Source of the DNA: Halorhodospira sp.
GTDB lineage: Bacteria > Pseudomonadota > Gammaproteobacteria > Nitrococcales > Halorhodospiraceae
Direction: 5' to 3'
Length of the DNA: 7,244 nucleotides
Assembly: GCA_007127935.1 (NCBI GenBank)
Contig: SKYL01000347.1
Location: 1-7,244, forward strand
The translations under genes and the position numbers were made by a program. Below are positions 1 to 5,866 of the stretch, piece after piece; position 1 is the stretch's first letter; each line of letters begins with the position of its first letter. Below the pieces are notes generated by a model. That model had not been told where the DNA came from. It searched no databases and saw nothing but the letters and a program-made list of their open reading frames with translations.

Positions 1-561
1 ACGTCCGGAGTGGAGGATGCGGGGGCTGTGACTCAGCGCCTCTTCTTCGGTGTAGCCGGTGATCTCGGTGAAGGCGCGGTTGACGGCGACGATCCGCTCC
101 TCCCGGTCGGTGATCATTACACCCTCGCTGGTGCCTTCCAGCACCGCCCCGGCCAGTTGCAACTCCTCCTGACTGCGCTTGTAGAGCGTCATGTCGAAGG
201 CCATGCCCACGGCCACCGGCTCCCCTTCCCAGTGGACGCAATGCACGATGAATTGGGTCGGGGTCTCGGTGCCGACGGCGGTCACGGCGCGGGCGGCGAT
301 CTCCGCCGCTTCCTTGGAGTCTGGCCCCTCCTGGAAGGCGAGTTGGACGACCTGCCGGATCAGGGGTTGGTGACTGGGGGCGAAGAAGGATTCAGGGCTC
401 TTGCGGGGAATCTCCTCGGCGGGGTAACCCCACGCCGCTTCCAGGTGCCGGTTCCAATGGCGGATCCGGCCCCGGGCGTCGCAGACAATGACCGCCGCCG
501 GCAGCCGGTCCAAGATCGTGCGGGAGAGTGCGTTGTCGGGCAGCAAGGGCTCACCCTCCAT
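1..561 (-). CDS. Multi-PAS signalling protein, N-terminal part (cut by left edge)
   Basis: Open on the minus strand from ATG at 559-561 to the edge, 187 codons with no stop. PAS 1 covers about residues 14-125 (LPAAVIVCDARGRIRHWN at 20-37, then WGYPAEEI). PAS 2 starts near residue 138 and is cut: EGVMITD at 146-152, FTEITGYTEEEA at 164-175, SPRILHSGR at the edge. No signal peptide or membrane segment is visible, so this part is cytosolic. PAS 2 is of the kind that in proteobacteria usually precedes GGDEF, EAL or histidine-kinase modules; the output domain lies outside the window, so cyclic-di-GMP turnover is only a guess. The start is uncertain: ATG at 561 lacks a strong Shine-Dalgarno. An in-frame GTG at 586-588 has AGGAGG only 3 nt upstream, but that motif falls at the predicted transcription start. 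The gene is divergent from the RNase gene at 696. Confidence 0.85.
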   Translation of the reverse strand, partial: MEGEPLLPDNALSRTILDRLPAAVIVCDARGRIRHWNRHLEAAWGYPAEEIPRKSPESFFAPSHQPLIRQVVQLAFQEGPDSKEAAEIAARAVTAVGTETPTQFIVHCVHWEGEPVAVGMAFDMTLYKRSQEELQLAGAVLEGTSEGVMITDREERIVAVNRAFTEITGYTEEEALSHSPRILHSGR

Positions 562-600
562 AGTAAGTTTTCGCCGCCGTCGCGGCACCGGCCTCCTCGC

Positions 601-629
601 ATCATACAAAGGAACCTGGACCTTGTCGA
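601..629 (-). promoter_or_regulatory. Candidate sigma70 promoter for the PAS gene
   Basis: Read on the minus strand: -35 TCGACA (624-629, 5/6 to TTGACA), 17-nt spacer, -10 TATGAT (601-606, 5/6 to TATAAT). Transcription would start near 594, giving a leader of about 33 nt before the ATG at 561. Matches and spacing are seen directly; activity is inferred. Its -35 overlaps that of the opposing promoter. Confidence 0.5.
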
Positions 630-652
630 AACCGTGGGTGGCCCCGGATAAT
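623..652 (+). promoter_or_regulatory. Candidate sigma70 promoter for the MBL/beta-CASP RNase gene
   Basis: Plus strand: -35 TTGTCG (623-628, 4/6), 18-nt spacer, -10 GATAAT (647-652, 5/6). Transcription would start near 659, so the palindrome at 671-683 would lie in the 5' leader. The -35 hexamer shares 5 bp with the opposing promoter's -35, so the two directions probably compete for polymerase (inference). Confidence 0.45.
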
Positions 653-670
653 CGTCGCTGAAACCCTCAC

Positions 671-683
671 GGCCGTTACGGCC
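671..683. promoter_or_regulatory. Perfect 13-bp palindrome upstream of the RNase gene's RBS
   Basis: GGCCGT-T-ACGGCC is a perfect 6-bp inverted repeat around one central base, immediately before the ribosome binding site AAAGGA (684-689), which sits 6 nt before the ATG at 696. As DNA it could be an operator. As RNA the one-base centre leaves too small a loop for all six pairs, so a DNA site is the better reading. Function is not shown. Confidence 0.35.
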
Positions 684-695
684 AAAGGATGCGGC

Positions 696-2096
696 ATGGC
701 GAAGCTCACGTTCCTCGGCGCGGTGGGGGAGGTCACCGGTTCCCGCTACTTGGTCGAGTCCGACGCCGGGAAGGTGTTGCTGGAGTGCGGCCTGGTTCAG
801 GGCGGGGCCCAGGCGGAGCGCCGTAACCACCTCTCTCTAAAGCAGTTGGCCCGCACCGTTGACGCGGTGGTCCTCTCCCACGCCCACCTCGATCACTCCG
901 GGCTGATCCCGAAGCTGGTCCGCGACGGCTACCGGGGGCCGGTCCACTGCACCGAGGGGACCGCCGAACTGCTGGCCATCATGTGGCGTGATGCGGCCCA
1001 CGTCATGGCCCGGGATATCGAGTGGGAGAACAAGTGGCGGGAGCGGGCGGGCCGGCCACTGGTGGAGCCGGTCTACGATATCGACGATGCCGAGCGGGCA
1101 TTGACCCTCCGCCGTCCGGCGAACTACGGCGAGCCGGTGGTGGTGAACGACGACCTCACCGTCGTCTTCCGGGACGCCGGCCACATCCTCGGTTCGGCCA
1201 TCGTGGAGATGACCGTCCGGGCGGCCCGCCGCTCCCGCGTGGTCTTTTCCGGCGATTTGGGCAACCCCGATTCGGTCCTGATGAAGGCGCCCGAGGCGGT
1301 GGAGTCGGCCGACGTGGTGTTGATGGAAAGCACCTACGGCAACCGTGACCACCGCCCGCTGGGCGAGACGTTGGAAGAGTTGGCGGGGATTCTGAAGGAG
1401 GCCCACCAGGGGGGCGGCAATGTGCTGATCCCCGCCTTCGCCGTGGGGCGCACCCAGGAGATCCTCTTCCACCTGGCGATGCTCCACCAGGAGGGGCGGC
1501 TGCCCCAGCGGTATATCTTCCTCGACAGCCCCATGGCCATCGGCGTCACCGAGCTGTACCACCGCTGCCGGGAGCTGCTGAACCCGGAGGACTTGGCGCG
1601 GCTGCCCCACGGTGGCAAGGGCGACCCGATGAAGCTGCTGCCGGGGTTGCAGCTCTCCCGCAGCGCCGAGGAGTCCATGGCCATCAACCGGGTGGCCGGC
1701 GGGGCGATCATCATCGCCGGCAGCGGGATGTGTACCGGCGGACGCATCCGCCACCACCTCAAGTACAACCTGTGGCGGCCCAACACCCACGTGATCATCG
1801 CCGGTTTCCAGGCCCGGGGGACGTTGGGGCGGAAGCTGGTGGACGGCGTCAAGAAGGTCAAACTGCTGGGCGTGGAGGTGGCGGTGAAGGCCACCGTCCA
1901 CACCCTGGGCGGCCTGTCGGCCCACGCCGGTCAGTCGCAACTGGTGGCGTGGGCCGCACGCTTCCGCAACCACCCCCGTTTCTACCTGGTCCACGGCGAG
2001 CCGGAGGCCCAGGAAGAACTGCGGGAGACGCTACGCCGGGACCTGGAGGCGGAGGTGGAGATCCCGAGGCCCGGTGATACGGTGGAACTGGGATAA
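696..2096 (+). CDS. MBL-fold / beta-CASP RNA-processing ribonuclease
   Basis: A 466-residue protein complete for the bacterial CPSF73-like family of metallo-beta-lactamase plus beta-CASP RNases, which cut or trim RNA with two zinc ions. Visible motifs: HAHLDH at 62-67 (motif 2: H62, H64, D66, H67), AGHILGS with H163 (motif 3), SGDLG with D187 (motif 4), ESTYG with E211 (motif A), SAHAG with H410 (motif B), LVHGE with H433 (motif C). The beta-CASP insert lies between about 220 and 400 and includes GSGMCTGGR (342-350) and IAGFQARGTLGRK (368-380). All metal ligands are present, so it should be active. No signal peptide: cytoplasmic. No KH or other RNA-binding extension, unlike archaeal CPSF homologues. 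The start is set by AAAGGA 6 nt upstream. Monocistronic on this strand, ending 10 bp from the convergent cyclophilin gene. RNA substrates cannot be read from sequence. Confidence 0.93.
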   Translation: MAKLTFLGAVGEVTGSRYLVESDAGKVLLECGLVQGGAQAERRNHLSLKQLARTVDAVVLSHAHLDHSGLIPKLVRDGYRGPVHCTEGTAELLAIMWRDAAHVMARDIEWENKWRERAGRPLVEPVYDIDDAERALTLRRPANYGEPVVVNDDLTVVFRDAGHILGSAIVEMTVRAARRSRVVFSGDLGNPDSVLMKAPEAVESADVVLMESTYGNRDHRPLGETLEELAGILKEAHQGGGNVLIPAFAVGRTQEILFHLAMLHQEGRLPQRYIFLDSPMAIGVTELYHRCRELLNPEDLARLPHGGKGDPMKLLPGLQLSRSAEESMAINRVAGGAIIIAGSGMCTGGRIRHHLKYNLWRPNTHVIIAGFQARGTLGRKLVDGVKKVKLLGVEVAVKATVHTLGGLSAHAGQSQLVAWAARFRNHPRFYLVHGEPEAQEELRETLRRDLEAEVEIPRPGDTVELG

Positions 2097-2106
2097 GCGG
2101 CTGCGC

Positions 2107-2700
2107 CTAGCGCAAGTACGCGCGCTCTATCACCGGTGGGTCGAGCGGAACGTCGCGCTGGCCGGCGCGCATGCCGGTCTCCACCGCGGCGATGGCGTCC
2201 ACCACCTCCATGCCCTCCACCACCCGGGCGAAGACCGCGTAGCCGTAGTCCCGCACCCCGTGGTCGAGGGCCACGTTGTGCTCCAGGTTGATAAAGAACT
2301 GCGAGGTGGCGCTGTCCACCACCTGGGTGCGGGCCATGGAGAGGGTGCCGCGCTCGTTCTTCAGGCCGTTGTCGGCCTCGTTCTCGATGGGCGCGCGGGT
2401 CTGCTTGCGTTGCAGGTTGGCGGTGAGCCCGCCGCCCTGGATGACGAAGCCGGGGATTATGCGGTGGAAGACCGTCCCTTCGTAGAAGCCGTCGTTGACG
2501 TACATCAAGAAGTTGTTGACGGTGATCGGCGCCTCTTCCTGGAACAGCTCCACCACGATCTCACCGTGGTTGGTCTCCAACACCACCTGGGGGCGCTCGG
2601 CGGCCCGTGCTTCCCCGGCGGACAGCGTACCGCTCGCGCTCACCATCAAGACCCCCGCCCAAGCCAACGCCTTCAGCCCAGAAAACTTCCGATTCATCAC
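2107..2700 (-). CDS. ppiA: Periplasmic cyclophilin-type peptidyl-prolyl cis-trans isomerase
   Basis: A 197-residue cyclophilin with an N-terminal signal peptide (basic MNRK, hydrophobic LKALAWAGVLMV, likely cleavage around ARA/A at 31-34), so it probably assists proline isomerisation in periplasmic folding. Active-site residues by family comparison: FHRIIPGF at 78-85 (R80, F85), Q88, SQFFIN at 133-138 (Q134, F136). The C-terminal half, with LDHGVRDYGYAVFARVVEGM (145-164), resembles E. coli PpiA and has Y154 where human cyclophilin A has the W121 region, as in other bacterial forms. The reading starts with GTG (2698-2700) directly followed by ATG (2695-2697); GGGAG lies 6 nt before the GTG and 9 nt before the ATG, so either could be used. 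Its stop is 10 bp from the convergent RNase gene and no clear hairpin terminator lies between them. The upstream spacer contains the REP-like repeats. Confidence 0.95.
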   Translation of the reverse strand: MMNRKFSGLKALAWAGVLMVSASGTLSAGEARAAERPQVVLETNHGEIVVELFQEEAPITVNNFLMYVNDGFYEGTVFHRIIPGFVIQGGGLTANLQRKQTRAPIENEADNGLKNERGTLSMARTQVVDSATSQFFINLEHNVALDHGVRDYGYAVFARVVEGMEVVDAIAAVETGMRAGQRDVPLDPPVIERAYLR

Positions 2701-2773
2701 CGGTCACTCCCGTATCACTTGTTCGATGCGGGGATATCCTACCTGTGCCGGACGGTGGAGGACAGCCGGTGCG

Positions 2774-2807
2774 TGGACTGCCACGCCCCTTCGGGGCTCG
2801 CAGTGAC
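2774..2807 (-). repeat. REP-like palindromic repeat, arm A
   Basis: Read on the minus strand, this 34-nt unit begins GTCACTGCGAG and ends CGTGGCAGTCCA. It folds as an outer 5-bp stem ACTGC/GCAGT and an inner 5-bp stem GCCCC/GGGGC with a GAA loop. It matches arm B (2845-2878) at 24 of 34 positions in the opposite orientation. The core TCATTGCGAGGAGCG type is one I recall as a dispersed repeat in many bacterial genomes; I could not search to confirm. Confidence 0.7.
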
Positions 2808-2820
2808 GGGATAATAGGGC

Positions 2821-2833
2821 CGCCCTCGCAATG
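2821..2833 (-). repeat. Fragment of a third REP-like repeat
   Basis: The reverse complement reads CATTGCGAGGGCG, matching the first part of arm B (CATTGCGAGGAGCG) except for one missing base. CCTCGCAATG (2824-2833) and CATTGCGAGG (2847-2856) form a perfect 10-bp inverted repeat with a 13-nt loop. This looks like a truncated copy in arm A's orientation. Confidence 0.55.
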
Positions 2834-2844
2834 GCGACATGGCT

Positions 2845-2878
2845 GTCATTGCGAGGAGCGGAGCGACGTGGCGATCTA
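2845..2878 (+). repeat. REP-like palindromic repeat, arm B
   Basis: Begins GTCATTGCGAGGAGCGGAGC and ends CGTGGCGATCTA. Its outer stem is ATTGC/GCGAT (four Watson-Crick pairs and one T-G). Compared with arm A, the C-G pair at unit positions 5/30 is replaced by T-A, a compensating change. Its last three bases are the reverse complement of the TAG stop codon of the GGDEF gene, so the repeat abuts or supplies that gene's end. Confidence 0.7.
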
Positions 2879-3463
2879 CACCAGCCGCCGGCTCTCCCCC
2901 AGTGCGCGGGCGGTGGCCACCCGCAACCCGGAGGGATAGACCTCCTGCGCCTGAAGGCACGCCGCATTGGCCGCGGCGAGGACACCACCGGCGTCGGCGC
3001 TGCCGGGGAAGACCGGCACCAGCCCGACGCTGGCGCTCACCGAGTAATCCCGGAGGCCGTGGCGAAAACTCCGCCCCGCCAGCGCGTTGCGCAGGGAGCG
3101 GCCGAAGCGGATGCCTTCCAGCAGCGGCGTATCCTCCATCAACACCGCAAACTCGTCGCTCCCCATCCACGCCACGCTGTCGCCGGGCCGGGCGCGGCGG
3201 CGCAGCCATGAGGCGATCTCGCCGAGCACGTTGTCGCCGGCGCGCCGTCCGCCGTACTCGTTGACTTGGCGGAAGTCCTCCAGATCGAGGTAGCAGACAA
3301 TATGCTCAACCCCCCAGCGGTGCGCCGAATCGACCATCCGTTGCAGGCGTTCCAATGCCTCATGGCGGTCGAGGAGGGCGGCCAGCGGGTGGGGCGCGCT
3401 CTCGGGAATGGACTCCAATAGCCCGCTCTGTGCAAAGTGGTGTTCCATAATGGCCATCCTCAT
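2876..3463 (-). CDS. Minimal GGDEF-fold protein with GSDEF signature
   Basis: A 195-residue protein that is nearly all one GGDEF domain, with no sensory domain or membrane segment. It keeps the first metal-binding Asp (YLDLEDF, D60), the base-contacting N68 (QVNE) and D77 (GDNVL), an RxxD product-inhibition motif RPGD (92-95) spaced 5 residues before the signature, and SASVGL late in the domain. Departures from consensus: signature GSDEF (101-105), the Arg before it is Trp (W99), the usual GH before xxGD is GG, and the N-terminal DxLTGLxNR is HPLAALLDR. It may be a weak diguanylate cyclase or a cyclic-di-GMP-binding relic. The start at 3461-3463 overlaps the upstream regulator's TGA as ATGA but lacks its own Shine-Dalgarno. 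ATG at 3446-3448 (190 aa) has AGGA 8 nt upstream and is a serious alternative. Last gene of the operon; its TAG lies in the REP-like repeat. Confidence 0.85.
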   Translation of the reverse strand: MRMAIMEHHFAQSGLLESIPESAPHPLAALLDRHEALERLQRMVDSAHRWGVEHIVCYLDLEDFRQVNEYGGRRAGDNVLGEIASWLRRRARPGDSVAWMGSDEFAVLMEDTPLLEGIRFGRSLRNALAGRSFRHGLRDYSVSASVGLVPVFPGSADAGGVLAAANAACLQAQEVYPSGLRVATARALGESRRLV

Positions 3464-4128
3464 TCGTGGTGTAGTGCGACCGACCCTTGCCTGTTCGGTC
3501 GGATGGTTTTGCGGTAGCAGTCCATCATGCGGATCAACACCGACAGGTTGTCGATCTGTAGCTTGTCGCGGATGCGCCGCCTCCTTGCCTCCACAGTGGA
3601 GATGCTGATGCCCAACTGGTCGGCGATGACCTTGTTGAAGCGCCCCTCCACCAGGGCGTCCAGCACCGCCCGCTCTCCTTCGTTGAGTCGCCGGATGCGG
3701 CGCTCGATCTCCCGGCGCGTGGCCCACTCGCGCCGTCGCCGGGCGTCCTCGTCCAGGGCTTTGCGGACCCAGCCCACCAGTTCGGCGCTCTTGAACGGCT
3801 TGCAAACGAACTCCAGCGCGCCGTCCTTCATCGCCCGGACGGCCATGGGCACATCTCCGTGGCCGGTCATGATGATCACCGGCAGAGAAGCGCCTCTTTC
3901 GCGGATCTGTTGCTGTACATCGAGACCGCTCAACTCCGGCATACGCACATCGATCAGCACGCAGCCGGCGGTGTCGGGGCTGAGTTGAGCGAGGAAGCTC
4001 TTGGCGTCCCCAAAGGCCTGGACGGTAAGGCCGTGGGCTCGCAGCAATTCCGTCACCGAACCCCGGACGGCGGGGTCGTCGTCCACCAGATAGACCGTGC
4101 CTTGATTGTCGGGCGCTTCCATGATCAT
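3460..4128 (-). CDS. FixJ/LuxR-family response regulator, canonical receiver
   Basis: A 222-residue two-domain regulator. Receiver about residues 10-125: acidic pocket DDD (16-18), phosphorylated D60 in LIDVRMP, T88 in MTGHGD, K110 in CKPF, so phosphotransfer chemistry is complete. The linker is Arg/Glu-rich (126-147). The LuxR-type helix-turn-helix runs from LNEGERAVLDAL (148-159) through ADQLGISISTVEARRRRIRD (169-188). The linker and GHGDVPMAVRAMKDGA are typical of FixJ-like regulators. It is presumably the partner of the kinase encoded upstream and binds DNA as a phosphorylated dimer. I chose ATG at 4126-4128 (GGAG 9 nt upstream) over a longer reading from 4215, because family members begin just before VYLVDDD. 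This ATG overlaps by ATGA the stop of a 53-codon ORF, and the gene's TGA overlaps the next start. Confidence 0.92.
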   Translation of the reverse strand: MIMEAPDNQGTVYLVDDDPAVRGSVTELLRAHGLTVQAFGDAKSFLAQLSPDTAGCVLIDVRMPELSGLDVQQQIRERGASLPVIIMTGHGDVPMAVRAMKDGALEFVCKPFKSAELVGWVRKALDEDARRRREWATRREIERRIRRLNEGERAVLDALVEGRFNKVIADQLGISISTVEARRRRIRDKLQIDNLSVLIRMMDCYRKTIRPNRQGSVALHHE

Positions 4129-4286
4129 CGTGCTGGGCTCCAGGCCGGTGCGTAGGAACGCTGCCGTGCCAGCATAGGAAAAGGGCGGCATGGGTTTGAA
4201 TCCGGTACTTCCCATGCCGGAAAGGGATCGTCCTTACCGGGGGGTGTCTCCGCCGGCGGCAGCGGGGTCGTGTGGCATTGCGGCAT
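4125..4286 (-). CDS. Possible small proline-rich ORF between kinase and regulator
   Basis: A 53-codon reading from ATG at 4284-4286. A near-perfect GAGGAG (overlapping the kinase's last codons) lies 7 nt before it, and its TGA (4125-4127) overlaps the FixJ-like regulator's ATG in an ATGA junction. The product is Pro-rich (about a quarter Pro) with two Cys and two Trp, starting MPQCHTTPLPPAETPP and containing DDPFPAWEVP; I recognise no family. Third-position GC is high in the first 15 codons and falls later (about 60% overall), lower than in the flanking genes, so it may be a translated leader that couples kinase and regulator synthesis, a decayed gene or chance. A 9-bp inverted repeat lies inside it. 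Otherwise this 162-bp gap holds no gene. Confidence 0.35.
   Translation of the reverse strand: MPQCHTTPLPPAETPPGKDDPFPAWEVPDSNPCRPFPMLARQRSYAPAWSPAR
4186..4219 (-). other. 9-bp inverted repeat in the kinase-regulator spacer
   Basis: CGGCATGGG (4186-4194) and CCCATGCCG (4211-4219) are perfect complements separated by 16 nt. In the mRNA it could form a stable hairpin between the kinase and regulator cistrons. Only four U follow within CCCUUUUCC, so a strong Rho-independent terminator is unlikely. It could affect mRNA processing, attenuation or protein binding. Confidence 0.4.
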
Positions 4287-4290
4287 GTCG

Positions 4291-5862
4291 CTACTCCTCG
4301 TCTCCGGGCGGGCGGGGTGGCTCGGTGTAGGGGCGATGAGCCGGCAGCCGGAAGTGGAAAGCCGCGCCTCCCTCCGGCGCCCTCTCCTGCCAGAGTGCTC
4401 CGCCGTGGCTCTCGACGATGGAGATGCAGATGGGCAGGCCGAGGCCGAGGCCGTCGGCCTTGGTGGTAAAGAAAGGGGCGAGAATGCGTTCGTTAAGGTC
4501 TTCGGCGACACCGGGGCCGGTGTCGCGTACAGTGAAGATCACGTCGCCATCTTCGGCGCGTATCGCCAGGATTACCCGGCGGTCGGACGGGTGGGTCTGT
4601 TGGATGGCGTCCACCGCGTTGCAGACCAAGTTGAGGACGACTTGCTGGATCTGCACTGGGTCGACTTCCAATTCAGGCAGGTCACCCGGTGTTTCGAAAA
4701 AGAGTTCCACTCCGGCGCGGGCGGCATCCATGGTCATCAGATCATCGATCTCCGCCAGGAGTTGTTGGACGGTGACCCGTTTGCGCCGGTCGCTCTCCTT
4801 GCGGGCGAACTGCCGGACCCGGGCCACGATCTGGCCGGCCCGTTCGCTCTGGACCACGATCTGCTCCAGGGTCTTGGTCAACGCTTCCGAATCGGCTGCG
4901 CCGCCGCGCATCCGCTCCAGGGCCGCCCCCGCGTAGGTGGTGATGGCGGTGAGGGGTTGGTTCAGCTCGTGGGCGAGGCCGGAGGCGAGTCCGCCCAGGA
5001 GGTTGAGCCGGTCGACGTGGGCCAGCGCCTCGCGGTGGAGACGGGTCTGCTCGGTGTACTCCTCGCGGTAGAGATAGAGCCGCAGCAATTCCGCCAGGGA
5101 CTCGATGAGGCCGATCTCGTCCCGCTCCAAGGGGCGCTCCTGCTCGTCCAGGGCCAGCGGCCGGTGGAAGATCTCGATGGCCCCCCGGGTCCCCAGCGGG
5201 GTCTCGATCTTGATGCTGTGCAGAAAGCCTTGCTCCACGAAGCCCGGTGCCCGGTACTCGGTATCGTCGATGCGGATACGGGCGCTGACCGCATCGGGGT
5301 TGTGGAGGCAGCCCGGCACCAGAATGGTGAAGCGCTCCAGGGTCTCCCGGCGGTCATTCCCGGTCTGGTGGAGCAGGAAGGCGGCGCGGTGGAGCAGGGT
5401 TAGCGCATGGATACGCCGCTCCTGTTCACGGGCCCGCGCCTCGGCGGCCTGTTGCTCCCGGATGCGGGGGGAGATGTCGCGCTGGAAGCTGATGTAGTGC
5501 GTCACGCAACCGTCATCATTGCGGATGCCACGGATGCTCCACTCCAAATAGAACTCGCTGCCGTCCCTCCGGTAGTTGACGGTGGTGCCGACGAAATCCT
5601 CCCCCCGGGCGAGTTGTTCACGCAGCCGGCGCAAGACCGCCGGATCGGTGCCCGGCCCCTGGAGGATGCGCGGGGTGGAACCGACGATCTCCTCGGCCCG
5701 GTAGCCGGTGAGCCGTTCAAAGGCGTCGTTGATGAAGACTATGGTGGGACCCGGCGGGTCCAGTTGAGCGTTGGTGATCATCACCGCGTCCCGGCATTGG
5801 CGCAGCGCTTTATGGAAGAAGGCCGGTTCCAGGCCGCTGTTCACCACCGCAGGGGACGCCAC
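4291..5862 (-). CDS. Soluble PAS/LOV-like sensor histidine kinase (FixL-type core)
   Basis: A 523-residue cytosolic kinase with no membrane segment. Domains in order: a PAS domain of LOV type (about 15-132; GSTPRILQGPGTD at 61-73, NYRRDG at 96-101, FQRDIS at 126-131); a short coiled coil (133-155); a GAF-like region (about 155-265, tentative); HisKA with phosphoacceptor H298 in GLAHELNQPLTAI; HATPase with N411/N415 (LNLVCNAVDAI), DTGPG (447-451), FFTT (464-467) and GLGLGL (471-476). The catalytic core is intact. The LOV-like domain has P64 where the flavin-reactive Cys sits in GxNCRFLQ, so no cysteinyl-flavin adduct is expected; N96, R65, Q68 and Q127, aligned with flavin contacts, are kept, so a non-covalent flavin or other ligand is possible. 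The start is GTG at 5860-5862 with GGGGG about 7 nt upstream, 4 bp after the previous gene. The likely partner is the FixJ-like regulator downstream. Confidence 0.93.
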   Translation of the reverse strand: MASPAVVNSGLEPAFFHKALRQCRDAVMITNAQLDPPGPTIVFINDAFERLTGYRAEEIVGSTPRILQGPGTDPAVLRRLREQLARGEDFVGTTVNYRRDGSEFYLEWSIRGIRNDDGCVTHYISFQRDISPRIREQQAAEARAREQERRIHALTLLHRAAFLLHQTGNDRRETLERFTILVPGCLHNPDAVSARIRIDDTEYRAPGFVEQGFLHSIKIETPLGTRGAIEIFHRPLALDEQERPLERDEIGLIESLAELLRLYLYREEYTEQTRLHREALAHVDRLNLLGGLASGLAHELNQPLTAITTYAGAALERMRGGAADSEALTKTLEQIVVQSERAGQIVARVRQFARKESDRRKRVTVQQLLAEIDDLMTMDAARAGVELFFETPGDLPELEVDPVQIQQVVLNLVCNAVDAIQQTHPSDRRVILAIRAEDGDVIFTVRDTGPGVAEDLNERILAPFFTTKADGLGLGLPICISIVESHGGALWQERAPEGGAAFHFRLPAHRPYTEPPRPPGDEE

Positions 5863-5866
5863 GGCG

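Noticed and set aside
10..651. Plus-strand ORF over the PAS gene
   Set aside because: The opposite strand gives two well-formed PAS domains; this product resembles nothing and crosses the divergent promoter region.
837..1994. Minus-strand ORF (385 codons) opposite the MBL/beta-CASP gene
   Set aside because: His/Gln/Val-rich antisense shadow of a clearly coding plus-strand gene.
2097..2106. Possible bidirectional terminator between the convergent RNase and cyclophilin genes
   Set aside because: The gap is only 10 bp and no stem followed by a T-run is visible at either gene end.
2074..2814. Plus-strand ORF opposite the cyclophilin
   Set aside because: Antisense shadow; the minus-strand product is a complete secreted cyclophilin.
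3464..3805. N-terminal extension of the GGDEF reading frame
   Set aside because: This stretch is an out-of-frame shadow of the FixJ-like regulator; its Arg/Gly/Pro-rich composition is not domain-like and the ATGA junction gives a better start.
4193..4203. GGTTTGAATCC, resembling a tRNA T-loop
   Set aside because: No acceptor stem, anticodon arm or D arm around it; it is just part of the loop of the 9-bp inverted repeat.
4270..5403. Long plus-strand ORF (377 codons) opposite the histidine kinase
   Set aside because: The minus strand encodes an intact kinase with all motifs. The plus-strand product is a low-complexity shadow of GC-rich codons with no recognisable domain.
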